From contig MJGA01000007.1 of NCBI GenBank assembly GCA_001910725.1, positions 124,001 through 188,000 on the forward strand: a stretch of 64,000 nt of DNA, read 5' to 3'. Under the pieces are notes generated by a model, which saw nothing but the letters and a program-made list of their open reading frames with translations, was not told the origin of the DNA and made no database searches. Position numbers and translations under genes: made by a program. How positions within the stretch are numbered: the first letter of the stretch is position 1; the number at the start of each line of letters is the position of its first letter. Positions 1-11,126 of this stretch are shown piece after piece. The DNA is from Phanerodontia chrysosporium (lineage: Eukaryota > Basidiomycota > Agaricomycetes > Polyporales > Phanerochaetaceae).

Positions 1-49
1 CATAACCATGTTCCATACTCCACCCGTGCCCCGCACAGGCCCAATGCGC

Positions 50-1254
50 TCAGGACGAGCCGTCGAGGCCGCCAGTGGCGCCGGTGTCGGCAATGCGCGA
101 GAGCGCGTTGTCCTGCGTGTCGCAGGTGACGGACGTTCCGGGCTTCGCGACGAGGGGAGCGCAAAGCACTGGAGGCCGCTCGCGCACTTGGTGAGCACCC
201 ACGAACCGTTGGCGCACAGCGCGAACGCAGAGGCGCCGTCCTGGTCGATGCACGCCTGCTGGCCGTCTGTAGAGAACGATCCGTCAGGATATGGAGAGTG
301 GGAGGAGAATGGAAGGAGACGGACCAGTGCAAGAGTCGGTAGCCTTGAGGCCCTTGAACGAGGCGTTCAGCTTCTGCGCGTCCTTGCCGTTCTGCAGCTG
401 GAAACTGCCTGACGCGGCGGCGCTCGTGCTCGCAGGTGCAACAGCAGCACTCGCAGCAGCGTTGTTGGCAGCCTCGGGGGTCGCAGTGGGGCTCGCAGGG
501 ACGTCGTCGCCGCTGTCGTCGCAGCCGTCAGCGTCGTCGTTCGAGGCCGTCGCAGAGGGCGCGGGTGCAGACGACGCTTTCGCGGGTGCAGTTGCCTTCG
601 CCGCGGGGGAGCGCCGCCCGCGTTGTTGCCTGCCGCGGATGCGACGTTGCCGGGGTCCGAGGTGATGTCCGTCAGCTGCTGGCCGTCGGGGACGGGGCCA
701 CCCGGGTTCGCGGGGCAGGAGCCTCGCGGGCTGATGGGCTGGGTGTGTCCGAAGGGAATCGTGCCCGGGCCTCCGACCGCGACGCCGCCGACAAAGTTCG
801 TCGCGCTCGTGCTCTGGAACTGGCACTGGAAGACGCCGTTCAGCTCCGCGTTCTTGGGCGCCTGCTGGCAGTAGGGCACCATCTCGGAGGAAGGCTGCGT
901 GAACGTGCGTGAGCTACCACGAAATGAAGCACACGAAATAGAGCATACCGAGTTCCTGGGCTGCTGAGCAAAGAGCTGGGCGAACTTGATCATGTCTGCG
1001 TTGTTGTTGAGCTGCTTCGCGAGATCGATCATGTTGTCGGCAGCGTTCTGCTGGTCGCAGGGCCCGGCGGCAGCAAGGAGTGTGCCAAACGAGTTGACCG
1101 CGATGGTGTTGCACTGTTGTCCACCGCCCGCGGCGTCGCAGGCGGCCTCCCACTTTTTGGTAGAGTCGGAGATGACCTGCGCGATGCGCTTGTTCAGCGT
1201 CGGCGCCGCCGAGGCAGAGAGGGCAAGGAGAAGCAGGGAAGGAATGTAGACCAT
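50..1254 (-). CDS. Secreted hypothetical protein with CBM19-like C-terminal cysteine module (two apparent frameshifts)
   Basis: The ATG at 1254 opens a signal peptide (hydrophobic residues 2-17, ending ...SASAAP) and then an alpha-helical, cysteine-containing domain. A 54-nt in-frame intron is likely at 948-895 (GTATGC...ACGCAG). A Ser/Ala/Thr-rich linker follows. After a second intron comes a last exon starting DGQQACIDQDG, with a Cys spacing and GSW motif resembling CBM19 chitin-binding modules, ending in GLDGSS and a TGA at 50-52. Two shifts break the frame: one at the C5 run (605-609 on +) and one at the C4 run (154-157 on +). One extra C in each restores a continuous secreted protein. 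I do not recognise the N-terminal domain; the CBM19 link is only a cysteine-pattern resemblance. Location is probably extracellular or cell wall. Confidence 0.6.
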
Positions 1255-2665
1255 GGCTAAAAATGATCGTCGACGGAAAGAAGGAAAGCAGAGAATGTGG
1301 GCCGAGCGCAGCTCGTAGAAGAGAGAGAGAGAAACGGGGGCGAAAGTGGAGGCCGCTCACCGTCTCGCCTGGCTTATATCCTGGCTGGGCATCAAAACAC
1401 ATGGAGTGCGCGTAAGCAACTCGCCACATGCGGGCTTCTCTGGCGGAACAATGGTTGGGCCTGCTTGTACATTGACGAAGATTTGAACATCTTTCGTCGT
1501 CGACGGCGGCTGTCTTTCATCCACTTTCGTCAGAGACCTGCCAGAATCTGCAGCAACAAACATGACCCCAAAAACTTACATCGACTGATAGAGATAAGCC
1601 TGCCAGTTGCAAGGAACAAAGAGCAGGAGGCGGAGCGGGCGATGGCGACGACGCCTCGCAGGACGGGCGCTTGTTTCCATGGTTGCGTGAAAAGGCAAAA
1701 ATTCAACGACTTTGTGGCAACGTCCATGTTGAATTGTCGCGGTGCTCCATTCTACACCATGTTTTCAGCCTTTTGCCCTAAGAAATGCTCCAGCACGCAG
1801 GTGGTTCTCTGAGGAGGAATGGTCGAGGAGTAGACCTCTGCCCGGATGGCAACCGCTGGAATGCAGAGGTGACCAGATCTGTTTTTGGGCTGCATCTGCG
1901 TATAAATGGGATTCTTTGTAAGATAGCCTTTCATACTTTACATTTGGGATGCCGTACTCACTTCTTCGCCCATGCTATAGGGCAGCCCAAGATAACAATG
2001 TCTATATTCGCACTCCCACGAGGGCAGACTGCGCATTCGGCGGGTCCCGCCAGGTGCCCCGAGCGCGGTACCTAGATCTGGCCTCCACAGCGTTCCTGAA
2101 CGTGGAGACGATGTGACGAAGCAGGCGACGGAATGCGATGAAGAGAAGCGCACCCCCTCAGCTTCGCGCCCTCGAATGGTGTTTGCGCGGTGCCTGCGCC
2201 GGCTCGGGTCCGACCCTTCGTCGCCGGGACGCGCGATGTCTCCGCAGGCCGAACCGCGCTGAATGTCGTGGAACAGCCCGCATCATATGTTGCCGTCAGT
2301 CGCTGATGCTCATGCGTACTCAGCCCTGGATGTACTTGGTTTTAGCGAACGCAGCAAAACGCTGTGTTCGGGACTCGCGCCGGCTCGGTGTCGCTCAACC
2401 CGCGCACTGGCATACGATCTCTGTCAGCAGCCTGGCAGGCCTCTGGTGCCGTGCTGACAGTATCTTATGCTTAACAGACTGAGGGCGATCGACGCATACT
2501 TCTCAGGACAGGTGTCGACTACATCTCAATCTACAAGAAGCAGGGAGGCGTGCAGTACAGGCGAGGAGTAGGTGGCCTTCTACTATCCCGGACGCACAAT
2601 TCACCGTCGATTTATTGTTTCAGCGTGACAGGCTGGAGCGCAGTACCGGTTACACCGTACAACTC
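1255..2665. other. Intergenic, no supported gene
   Basis: This holds the upstream region of the minus-strand secreted protein, including a GA-rich stretch near 1318-1333, and then the far upstream region of the first DUF3455 gene. Open frames here are short, overlap on both strands and show no recognisable motif. Confidence 0.5.
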
Positions 2666-2804
2666 CCGCGCGGGGTATGGAGCCCAACGTGCTTCGCCGT
2701 ACCCTCGAGCCGGCGCATGCGCGTTGGGCCGCGTCGGATATGCCTTCTGCGCCCAGTCGAGCTCGGTTCGCCGTCCACGCGTCGTCGGCGGGTGTGTATA
2801 AAAG
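2666..2804 (+). promoter_or_regulatory. DUF3455-A promoter: conserved upstream element plus TATA box
   Basis: A GC palindrome (CCCGCGCGGGG) is followed by TATGGAGCCCAACGTGCTTC at about 2664-2695. TATAAAAG lies at 2797-2804, 60 nt before the ATG. The same module, in the same order and with about 95-103 nt between element and TATA, precedes the B and C paralogues. It is probably a shared transcription-factor site; the factor is unknown. Confidence 0.55.
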
Positions 2805-2864
2805 GTGTATGCGCTCTCTCCGAGCTCTCCATCGCAGCAGAGCTCCTCTACAGCGTACTCCAAG

Positions 2865-3812
2865 ATGCAGGCCTTCTCCAAGCTCCTCTACGCCTTCACG
2901 CTCCTCGGCATGACGCTCAGCGCCGCCGCCCTGCCCAAGCTCCAGAAGCGCCTCGTGCCCGCCTGCGACCTCAGCGGGGACGACATCTTGAACGTCATCC
3001 CCGCGGATATGTTCGACTCCAGCAACCCCCGCCCGTTGCTGTACCCCATCGACGACCATCCCGTCTTCACCGTTCTCGGCGTCGGGTACGCGAACTACAC
3101 CTGCACCTCTGCAGGCACCTGGTCGTACGTGCTCCAACACCTCTTCGCACTTTGCTCCGTTGACGTGATCCCGGAACAGCGCGATCGGCGGAGCCGTGCA
3201 GCTCTTCGACATCTCGTGCACACCTTGGGACCAGCGCCAGTCCGTCACTGAGGACGCCTACACGACGTGGGTCAACCAGCCCGACGCCCACACGTTCCCC
3301 GGGATGGTCGCGGCGATGGGTCCAGACTGGGCGGACTACGCGTGGGGCCAGCACTACTGGGTCGCGGACCCGAACGACCCGACCGACGGCTCCGTGAACC
3401 CGTACTGGGACTTCGCGTCGACCGAGTACAACGACGTTCTCGCGACCGAGCCGGACCATGATAAGGCCTACCTCATCGGCTACCGCACCGGCATCGTCCC
3501 CGCCCCCGAAGACCCAAGCCAGAACATCGAGTGGGTCTCCCTCGACGCGTACAAGGATGCGAACGGCAACCCGTACGGCTCGTTTGCGATCCAGACCTAC
3601 CGGATCTTCACCTATGGTGGTGTCGGACCCACAGGCTCGGTGAGTACGGTCTCCCATGTGAATAATGTAACGTACTCAACTGCGGCTCAGTGCACTCCTG
3701 GAGATCTCTCCACAGTCAAGACTACCCTGAACTTCTGTGTGTACCGATTGTTTCTCACGCGTGTTGTGGCTGACTCGGCTACGCAGGGTACTACGGCGGC
3801 GCCTGGGCTTAA
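2865..3812 (+). CDS. Secreted DUF3455-family protein, copy A
   Basis: Four exons: 2865-3124, 3180-3639, 3691-3736, 3787-3812, giving 263 residues. The start is the ATG at 2865. An upstream in-frame GTG at 2805 abuts the TATA box and is rejected. Residues 1-23 are a signal peptide, followed by a KLQKR basic motif that may be a propeptide cleavage site. The conserved DUF3455 hallmarks VLGVGYANYTC, AVQLFDISC, WGQHYWVADP and WVSLDAY are all present, and the C-terminus is WYYGGAWA. The phase-2 first intron and the other splice positions match paralogues B and C exactly. The function of DUF3455 is unknown; an extracellular role is inferred from the signal peptide. This copy reads intact. Confidence 0.8.
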
Positions 3813-4668
3813 GCTCAGAGCAATCGGTGGTGGTAGTTGGAGAGAAGACGGCCCAGCGGTGTCAACTTTCCCACTAGGGACTATTCCTCACGCTCGAGAT
3901 TCAGAAGAATGTATATGGGAGTTACTATTCAAGCTTTGAATGGGATAGAGACTGTGCTGTAGCGTACGTTGAGAGAACGTGCCGACTGATTGTTTCCCAA
4001 ACCGTCTCGCTGTACTCAACTGTAGCTGAAACTCCAGCACGGCCAGGATGGCAGAATAAAAGCAACCATGGCCATATCCACCTAGACGACCCGCTTCCAG
4101 GGTCCGAAGCCTAGTCTGAGACGGACCCCTGACAGTCCCCACTTCCCAAGCAGCCGCCCGGTCCAGTGTGGATCTCCTCTTCGTCTGCTACCTCGACCAA
4201 CATATGCATCGCATCCTTTTGCTTTCGGTGCCAGCCTCTGAAGCTCAAGACTCCCTGAAAGCATACTCTGCGACCATGTGCTGCTGTCATGCGATGATGC
4301 TCCACGCACTTCCCTGGATTTTTTGTGTCTGAGTAGCTTTAACGGCCCTGCGCTCTGCGTCTGCCCTGCGCGGCCATCGCATCTCCGGCACACGTTGCGT
4401 CGTCCCTGCGCACGCTTGAGAGGCGTCGTGGCGCCGACTCACTGCCTTCCACCGCGCAGCTTCGCCCGCTCGCCAGAGGTCAGCCACAGTACCGACAGTC
4501 TCGGTGACTTCGACGACACTAGAACAGGCGACCAGGCCCCTCGGATCCTGCCATGCCATGTCGCGCACTGGTAAGCACCTCTTGCGTAGCACACAATAAT
4601 GCACACACATCTTGGGAGACTGAATTGCATCAGGAGGCTATTTTGGAAGACAATCAACGTACGCAGTT
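3813..4668. other. Intergenic between DUF3455-A and -B
   Basis: No open frame here resembles a gene. It contains the 3' flank of copy A and the distal promoter of copy B. Sequence near 4616-4640 resembles the region about 60 nt ahead of the promoter element of copy C, so the duplicated unit extends upstream of the conserved motif. Confidence 0.5.
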
Positions 4669-4799
4669 CCCGCCGCGGTATGCAGACCAACGTGTTTCAT
4701 ACCACACCCTTGACTAGTCTGCTTTGAGATGCCGTACATGGACTGCGCACTGAACAGAGGCTGGCACCCTGCGGCAGTGACTTGTGCAGCGTATAAAAG
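4669..4799 (+). promoter_or_regulatory. DUF3455-B promoter: conserved upstream element plus TATA box
   Basis: CCGCCGCGG is followed directly by TATGCAGACCAACGTGTTTC (about 4670-4699). TATAAAAGG starts at 4792, 58 nt before the ATG. The element is almost identical to that of copy C (6604-6636). Confidence 0.6.
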
Positions 4800-4849
4800 G
4801 TTCAAATCTCTACCAGAGACGACATCGCAGCGGTACTCACAGCGTCGAT

Positions 4850-5797
4850 ATGCAGACATTCCTCAGACTTTGCTATGCCTTCACTTTCCTGGGCATGGGC
4901 ACCGGTGTGCTGGGAATGCCCAGGCTGCAGAAGCGTCTCTCCCCAGCATGCTCGCTCGCCTCAGACGACATCACGACCTTGATCCCCGCGTACATGTTTG
5001 ACCCCAGCCAGGAAGCTACGCCGCTGCAGGAGCCCATTGCGTCCCACCCTACGTACCTTGTGCTCGGCGTCGGCTACGCGAACTACACCTGCCAGGCCGA
5101 CGGGTCATGGGAGTACGTCGCTGCCCGCTCTCTTTCCAATCGGCGGTACTGACAGCGGTGCTTGACAGGGCCATTGGCGGCCTGCTCGAGCTGTTCGACT
5201 TCTCGTGCGTCCCCTTCGACGAGCGCGCGGCGAAGACGAAGGACGCCTACGACAAGTGGGTCGCCGCGCCGCCGAACGTGACCGCGCTGGATATCATCGA
5301 GCACGCGTGGCAGCACACCTCGACGGCGTGGGGCCAGCACTACTGGGTCCCGGACCCCAACGACCCCAGCGACGGCACGTTCAACCCCAAGTGGGACTTT
5401 GCGTCTACGCAGTACCACGATGTGCTTGCGGGCTCGACGGACGAGTCGGCATGGCTCATCGGGTACCGCACCGGCATTGTCGATGCCCCGGTCGATCCCG
5501 CAGATAATATCCAATGGGTCTCGCTCTCGGCCCTCGACAAGCCCGATGGGACGCCGTGGGGTAAGTTTGCTCAGCAAGTCTATCGTATCTATTGTTATGG
5601 AGGGGTTGCTTCTGCGGGTTCGGTGTGTCCCTTTGCTCTCACTCACGTCATCATATGTTGCTCATAATGCTCCCAGTGCGGTGCCCCAGGCGAGTGGGGC
5701 CTGTTCAAGACCGCTCTCACTTTCTGTAAGCACAACATATTGAATGATGCCCGAACATGCTGACCACACTCCGCCAGGGTATTACATCCAAGCTTGA
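4850..5797 (+). CDS. Secreted DUF3455-family protein, copy B
   Basis: Four exons: 4850-5112, 5169-5622, 5677-5725, 5778-5797, giving 261 residues. It has a signal peptide (MQTFLRLCYAFTFLGMG...) then RLQKR. The family motifs VLGVGYANYTC, LLELFDFSC, WGQHYWVPDP, GSTDESAWLIGYRTG, WVSLSALDK and YRIYCYGG are present, and the end is GEWGLFKTALTF-WYYIQA. Intron positions and phases equal those of copies A and C. The reading frame is intact. Residues 190-240 are closer to copy C than to copy A, so B and C look like the more recent duplicates. Confidence 0.8.
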
Positions 5798-6603
5798 GCT
5801 ATGATCGGTCCAGGGACTTAGCAGGAAGAGAAGCAGGCGAAGGGGCGATCACAGAGTCGGTGTTAGCGATCGACTATTCCGCTCTTAGCGATGAACTTCT
5901 TCTGCTCCTGGATGTTGTGTCAGTACATGTAAGACTGCTGCCTGAGACGTACCGAATATAATCAACATGTCCTGCACCCTGCTATTTTATAAGGACCCCA
6001 GAAACCGCTGAGCGTCGAGTGTTGGAAGCAACACACAAGCCTACCACGCCGTACAACGCCACGAAGGCGATAACAGACGTTTCGCAATCTCTTTGAGTTT
6101 GTCGTCACTTGCCACCACTCTGCTCAGGCACGTCCAGGCACCGTAATGAACAGACGTCGAGATCGCAGAGCGGCAGCGACCCCGGATACCGTACCGACGT
6201 CCTTTCGAACCCGGCAGGCGCGGGGAACAGCCTTTGCGCAGTGCACCCATGTGCGCCAGCACATCGTGATGCTCATACTCAGCCCTGGTGTTCCTGTGTT
6301 CTCGTGAGCCTGGCGACCCTGTCTCCTCCGTCTCTCTTGCGCTGCGGTCGCTCAAACGACGCACACTTCGCGCCCCTGCACAGGACGTCAGGCCGCCGTC
6401 GGGCGCCGCCAGACGGCTCGCGGGCCTTCCACGGCTCGACCGACGCAGCACCAGGCCGTCTCCATGAACGTCTGGCGGGATGCTGACGACGCACGGGGGC
6501 TGGGGTAAGTCCTTTCCTTGGGCATACTCGGGGCGACATTAGCGTGACTGAATTGCCTCGGTATGACAGTCCGCACAACAATGAAGGTACGGACCGTGCA
6601 ATG
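5798..6603. other. Intergenic between DUF3455-B and -C
   Basis: No supported gene. It contains the 3' end of copy B and the distal promoter of copy C. Overlapping open frames at 6041-6771 on the minus strand are GC-rich shadows without motifs. Confidence 0.5.
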
Positions 6604-6745
6604 CCCGCCCGGGTTATGCAGACCAACGTGTTTCATGCGCCCCAAGTGGCGTCGGTCTAGTCGCTTTTGGCGGGGCTGGACGTGCCCTGCGCGCCGGGTA
6701 GACGTCGGCGGGTTCCTGGGCGGGGCCCCCGGCAGCGTATATAAG
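6604..6745 (+). promoter_or_regulatory. DUF3455-C promoter: conserved upstream element plus TATA box
   Basis: CCCGCCCGGG is followed by TTATGCAGACCAACGTGTTTC, ending near 6634-6636. TATATAAG lies at 6738-6745, about 60 nt before the ATG. Spacing and content match copies A and B. Confidence 0.6.
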
Positions 6746-6803
6746 GTCCTGCTGCTCCTCGCAGTCGGCATCGCAGCGGAGCTCGTCCAGCGTGCAGTAC
6801 AAG

Positions 6804-7755
6804 ATGCAGACCTTCTCCAAGCTCTTCACTCTCCTCGGCATGGCCCTCGGCGCCCTCGCCGTGCCTCGGCACCCGCACCTCGCCCCGGCATGCTCCCTTG
6901 CGAACGATGACATTACCACCGTCATCCCCGCGAGCATGTTTGACCCCACCCTCAATGCCAGGCCGCTGCAGGCCCCCATTCACCCCCACCCCGTGTTCCT
7001 CGTCCTCGGCGTCGGCACCGCGAACTATACCTGCCAGTCCGATGGCACCTGGTCGTACGTCCCCCACTCCATTGCGACCGGTCCCGCATTCTAACGATGT
7101 GTCTCTTGCAGCGCCGTCGGCGGTCTCCTCGAGCTCTTCGACTTCTCGTGTGTCCCCTTCTCCGAGCGCGACGCGAAGACGCAGGAGGTGTACCAGAAGT
7201 GGGTGAACGCCCCGTCGCACGTGACGGCGCCCGAGATCGTCAAGAACGCGTGGAAGTACACGACCAAGGCGTGGGGCCAGCACTACTGGGTCGCGGACCC
7301 GAACAACCCGCCGACGGCACCTTCAACCCGAAGTGGGACTTCGCCGCGCGCAGTACCACGACGTGCTCGCGGGCTCGACGGACGAGTCGGCGTGGCTCAT
7401 CGGGTACCGCACCGGCATCGTCCCCGCGCCCGTCGACCCCGCGGACAACATCGAGTGGGTCTCGCTCTCGGCCCTCGACAAGGCCGACGGCACGCCGTGG
7501 GGCACGTTTGCCGAGCAGGTGTACCGCATCTACTGCTACGGCGGCGTCGCTTCTGAGGGCTCGGTGCGTCTCTCGGATCATTGACTCATCGAAGAAGGTG
7601 TTCGCTGACTCGGGTCGCAGTGCGGCACTGCCGGCGAGTGGGGACTGTTCAAGACTGCTTTGACGTTCTGTGGGTACTGTATCCTGTTCTGCCGCATTCA
7701 ATGCTTATGTTTTCACGCCGCAGGGTACTACGGAGGGGCCTGGGACTCGCAGTGA
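6804..7755 (+). CDS. Secreted DUF3455-family protein, copy C (two apparent frameshifts)
   Basis: Exon 1 is 6804-7054 (signal peptide MQTFSKLFTLLGMALGALA, then the VLGVGTANYTC segment). Exon 2 starts at 7112. Later exons keep the family intron positions, and the stop is TGA 7753-7755 after WYYGGAWDSQ. Within exon 2 the frame breaks near 7307-7312 (ACCCGCCG) and again near 7343-7350 (GCCGCGCGC). One extra base at each point restores the conserved run from NNP through YHDVLAGSTDESAW. All splice sites and flanking codons are intact, so a sequencing error is more likely than a true pseudogene. Confidence 0.65.
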
Positions 7756-8582
7756 TTGGGGATTATAGAATGACCGTAGCCATCGTTGTTCAGCCCTCCC
7801 AGCCGTGGAATAAGCTCCTGCGCTGTTTAATCGTGCCTCTTCCATTATGAACAATCTTGGATATACTGCCTCGTCTATGATAGTAAATCACAATAGGTCT
7901 TTCAAACGATCTCTGCAGTCACCCATCTGTCAAGCAGCGCCCCGCAAGAGTCGGGCAATGTGCGAACAGGAGACTGCTGCGCACCGGGGTAGGACCCCGT
8001 ACAGCGCCGACCGCAGAACGGCGGGAGAAGGCGCAAGGGGCGCAGAGTATGAACGCCACGACGCCTCGAGAAGAGCAGAGAAGCCTGCTCCCCTCCAGGC
8101 ACGCACAGGCTCCCCTGACAGCTGGCGCCTCGAGGAGGCCGAGGCCACAAGCACAGACCCGTGCCCAGGTGCGGGCGGCACCACGAGTGAAAGTCCTGGA
8201 TTATACGCATTGACGACACGAAGGAGCGTGAAACAAAAGATACTACATTTTAGCCACCGAGAACGTGCACCGAGAGAGTGAGTGTGATATAGAGTGTGAG
8301 TATGTGTGAGTGTTGCTGTCCGACCACAAGCTACGCGGGGAGGAAACTGTACAAGTACGACGATTTTGTCTTTGCCTTCTGAAGCGTAATGGGAGTCCGA
8401 GAGCATGCGATGTGACCACAAAGAGACGAAGAAGAGGGTATGACAAAGATGCTAGGCATGGTATACGTAAGAAACGAATAGGTCCGTAGGGTAGCGCAAC
8501 ACAGAACGAAGGAAAGTACTATGATGAGATGGGGTAGGAGAGTCAGCATGTCAGGCTCCAGGCCTCAGACATGCACGGCGGT
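7756..8582. other. Intergenic with a GT-rich low-complexity tract
   Basis: 3' flank of DUF3455-C and of the converging aspartic peptidase gene. A GTGAGT/GTGTGAG-rich imperfect simple repeat lies at about 8275-8320. No supported coding sequence. Confidence 0.5.
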
Positions 8583-11126
8583 TCACGATTCATGGCCCAC
8601 CGCACTCTCTTCAGATGCAGGTATTGTCGGCAATCGGGGCGAGCGTGCGGCTGGTGGTGACTGTGTTGGAGGGTAGGTCGAGTGTGGTGGGAATGGCTGT
8701 TCGGGCACAGGGGCGGACAGCACACTCGAGGCGCGATGGGTGGATAGACCCAAGCTGGACGAGCTGCTCGTCCGGCGCGAGCTTATCGGCCTCGGTCCTG
8801 ACACTGATCGATGCGAGCCTGGAATGCGCTCGCCAAGGCTGGAGATGGACGCTCGGTCGCTGAAGCTGCTTGCTGACGCTCGGTCTCCGAAGCTCCCTAC
8901 GCGAGCACGGGAACCAGGCCGGCCGACACCAAGAGGTGAGCGCTCGTGCGGTGCATGTAGGTCGTACGTCGACTCTGAACGTGTGTGCGCAAGCAACGGC
9001 ACCGCGACAGCGTCGGCCTCAAGCGTCGGCGACCGGGTGTGGTAGGGCGACGGCGGATATTCATTCATCAGCCTTGACTCTTCCTCGGGCCGGTTGACGA
9101 GCGTCCGTTCGTCGGCATCGTACTGCGAACGGCGTTGCGGGAGGAACCCGAGCTCTGCACCATCGTCTTGCTCGTGCTTGCGGGAACAGGCGGCACCAGC
9201 AGCGAGTCGCGATCAGCGGCAAGGGTGTCGCCGCGTATTCGCTGATACTGGTGACGCGCCACGATCGGAGGACAGATCGCTCTCGCGCCGCTTCATGTAC
9301 TCCTCGAAGCGTTTGGTGCGGAGTGTGTCCTCCGATGGGCCGTACCGTGAGCTCATCGTCGATCGCCGCGCGAGCATGTAGATCGCATCTCGTTGCATGA
9401 GCTTCTCGTTGTCTGCCTCTGCGTCGCCGTCGTCGTACATGCTCCGTGCTAGAGCATCTCGTCGTTCGCGTTGACGGCGCTTGCGATTGACAGCCCACCA
9501 GATACCAAAGACCCCAGCAAGCAGTGCAATGAAACCAAGGATGCCGATCAGGACCTCGACGCCGACGCTCAACTTCTTGCCAGGCAGCTCCAGCCTCGAG
9601 CGAGATCCGCTTGAGCCAGCACCGCCATTGTTGCTTGAGTTCGGCTGCGTAGGCAGGGCTCGTTGAGGACACGCTCCCGATGGAATTCGTCGAGAGCCGT
9701 GGCAGGATCGATCAGGCTGAGAAGACCGAGCCGAGGACGGATCACCTGCGACATGCCAGAGGAAGAGTTTGGGAAGACGCCGTTCATGTCCGGTGGATCG
9801 TACGCCATGACAGTATAGACACTGCGCATGAACGGAACGCCCAAAATGACGTCGGCGAGCTCCTCCAGTTGAGCACCCGCCGGGTAGGCCTGGATGAGGC
9901 CGAGACACATGTTGCTGGAGGATGCGGAGGAGACAGACGTGCCAGACGTCAGAGAAGTCACGCCAGACGGGGTCGAGAGAGAGCCGTAGAAAGCCTGGCC
10001 AGAGTAGGTGAGGTCGAGAGGGTGCAGCGGGATGTCAGAGCGCGAGTCGAGGCTCACGCTCATGTTGAGCGGGGTGGTGCAGGGGACATAGTCTGCGTCA
10101 GGGAACGTCAGCCGGACGTAGCAACCGTGAAAGCGCAGGGGCGCAAGGGAATGTCGAGGCACTCACATTGGCCGTCGTTCCCTGGACCTACTCCTAGCGC
10201 ACCGTATATGCCGTTAGCAATGTCTTGTCTTGCAAGGATGACGGGCATGCCAGAGTCGACGATCGCGGTTGCCGATGGCCCCACGGTCACCGGCATCTTA
10301 ACGCCGTCGACGTAGACACTAATGCCATTGAGGAGCGTTTGCCAGTAATGCGGCGGTGCCCCTGTACCCGCCGCAGGGGGTGGCGCCAGCGACGAGTACT
10401 CGACCTTGCTGGGGTCTGGGACGACGTCTTCTGGTGGATGCCGCCCGATACCCAGCAGCGACGGCACAGAGGAAGCACCGCCATCTGGCCGTGCGAGGGT
10501 AAGGGAAATGAAGCGGTAGGACGGGGCGATATAGGACGGCGAGATGGAGAACAGGTTGGACGCTACGACGGCGCCATCGGGCGTGCTAGAGGTTGTCGGC
10601 GCCACCTGGGTCGAGATGACGGAATTCAGGGGCAACGCGAGACCAAGAATGCCGCTAAAGTCCGGAGACAGAGGCTCCGAGTCGACGTTCGTCGCTGCGG
10701 CTGCGGAGGGCTAAGAAAAGAATGCTCGGAGACGGAACAAAAGCGCGACGCACCGAGGGCCTGCCCGTCGATCTCGTAGCCACCGAGGCGGATGGTGTCC
10801 CAGACAATGGGCCCGCTGACGTCGCCCTCGACGTAGTTGATCCTGAAGGGCTTGCCCGTCTGCGTGGCCTGTGATGGGTCATAGAGCTTGCCGTTCGTCT
10901 GCTTGCACGCCTGGCTCGAACAAGAGCTCGCAGCGAGCCAGAGGTCGGACGAGCCGGTGTCGACCTGGATGGAAAGAGTCTGGGGAGGGTTCCCGACGGA
11001 TATTGGCACGGTGTAGACGGCGTCGTAGGTCGTGGTGATGAGCATGTCGAGGGGGAGGACGATGCCGTCCGTGCCTCCGTTGCCGTAGCCGTCGTCGCGG
11101 GCTTTGCCCTTCCAGTGCGGGCTCAT
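8583..11126 (-). CDS. A1-family (pepsin-like) aspartic peptidase with C-terminal membrane anchor (three apparent frameshifts)
   Basis: The first catalytic motif is VDTGSSDLW (D56 counting from the ATG at 11126) and the second is IVDSGMPVIL, the two Asp motifs of family A1. Intron 1 lies between GQAL and the next exon around 10752-10695. Intron 2 follows NDGQ (GTGAGT...ACGCAG, about 10170-10100). After a Ser/Asn-rich linker, a transmembrane helix (VEVLIGILGFIALLAGVFGIWW) and RKRRQRER stop-transfer are followed by a Ser/Arg-rich cytoplasmic tail of more than 250 residues ending at 8583. The frame breaks at 9656-9658, about 9227-9236 and 9147-9149; each is mended by one C/G. No signal peptide is seen at the chosen ATG, so an upstream exon may be missing. 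Probable site: plasma membrane or vacuole. Confidence 0.75.

Noticed and set aside
2805..2864. Upstream in-frame start for DUF3455-A
   Set aside because: The codon is GTG and directly follows the TATA box; the ATG at 2865 matches the paralogues.
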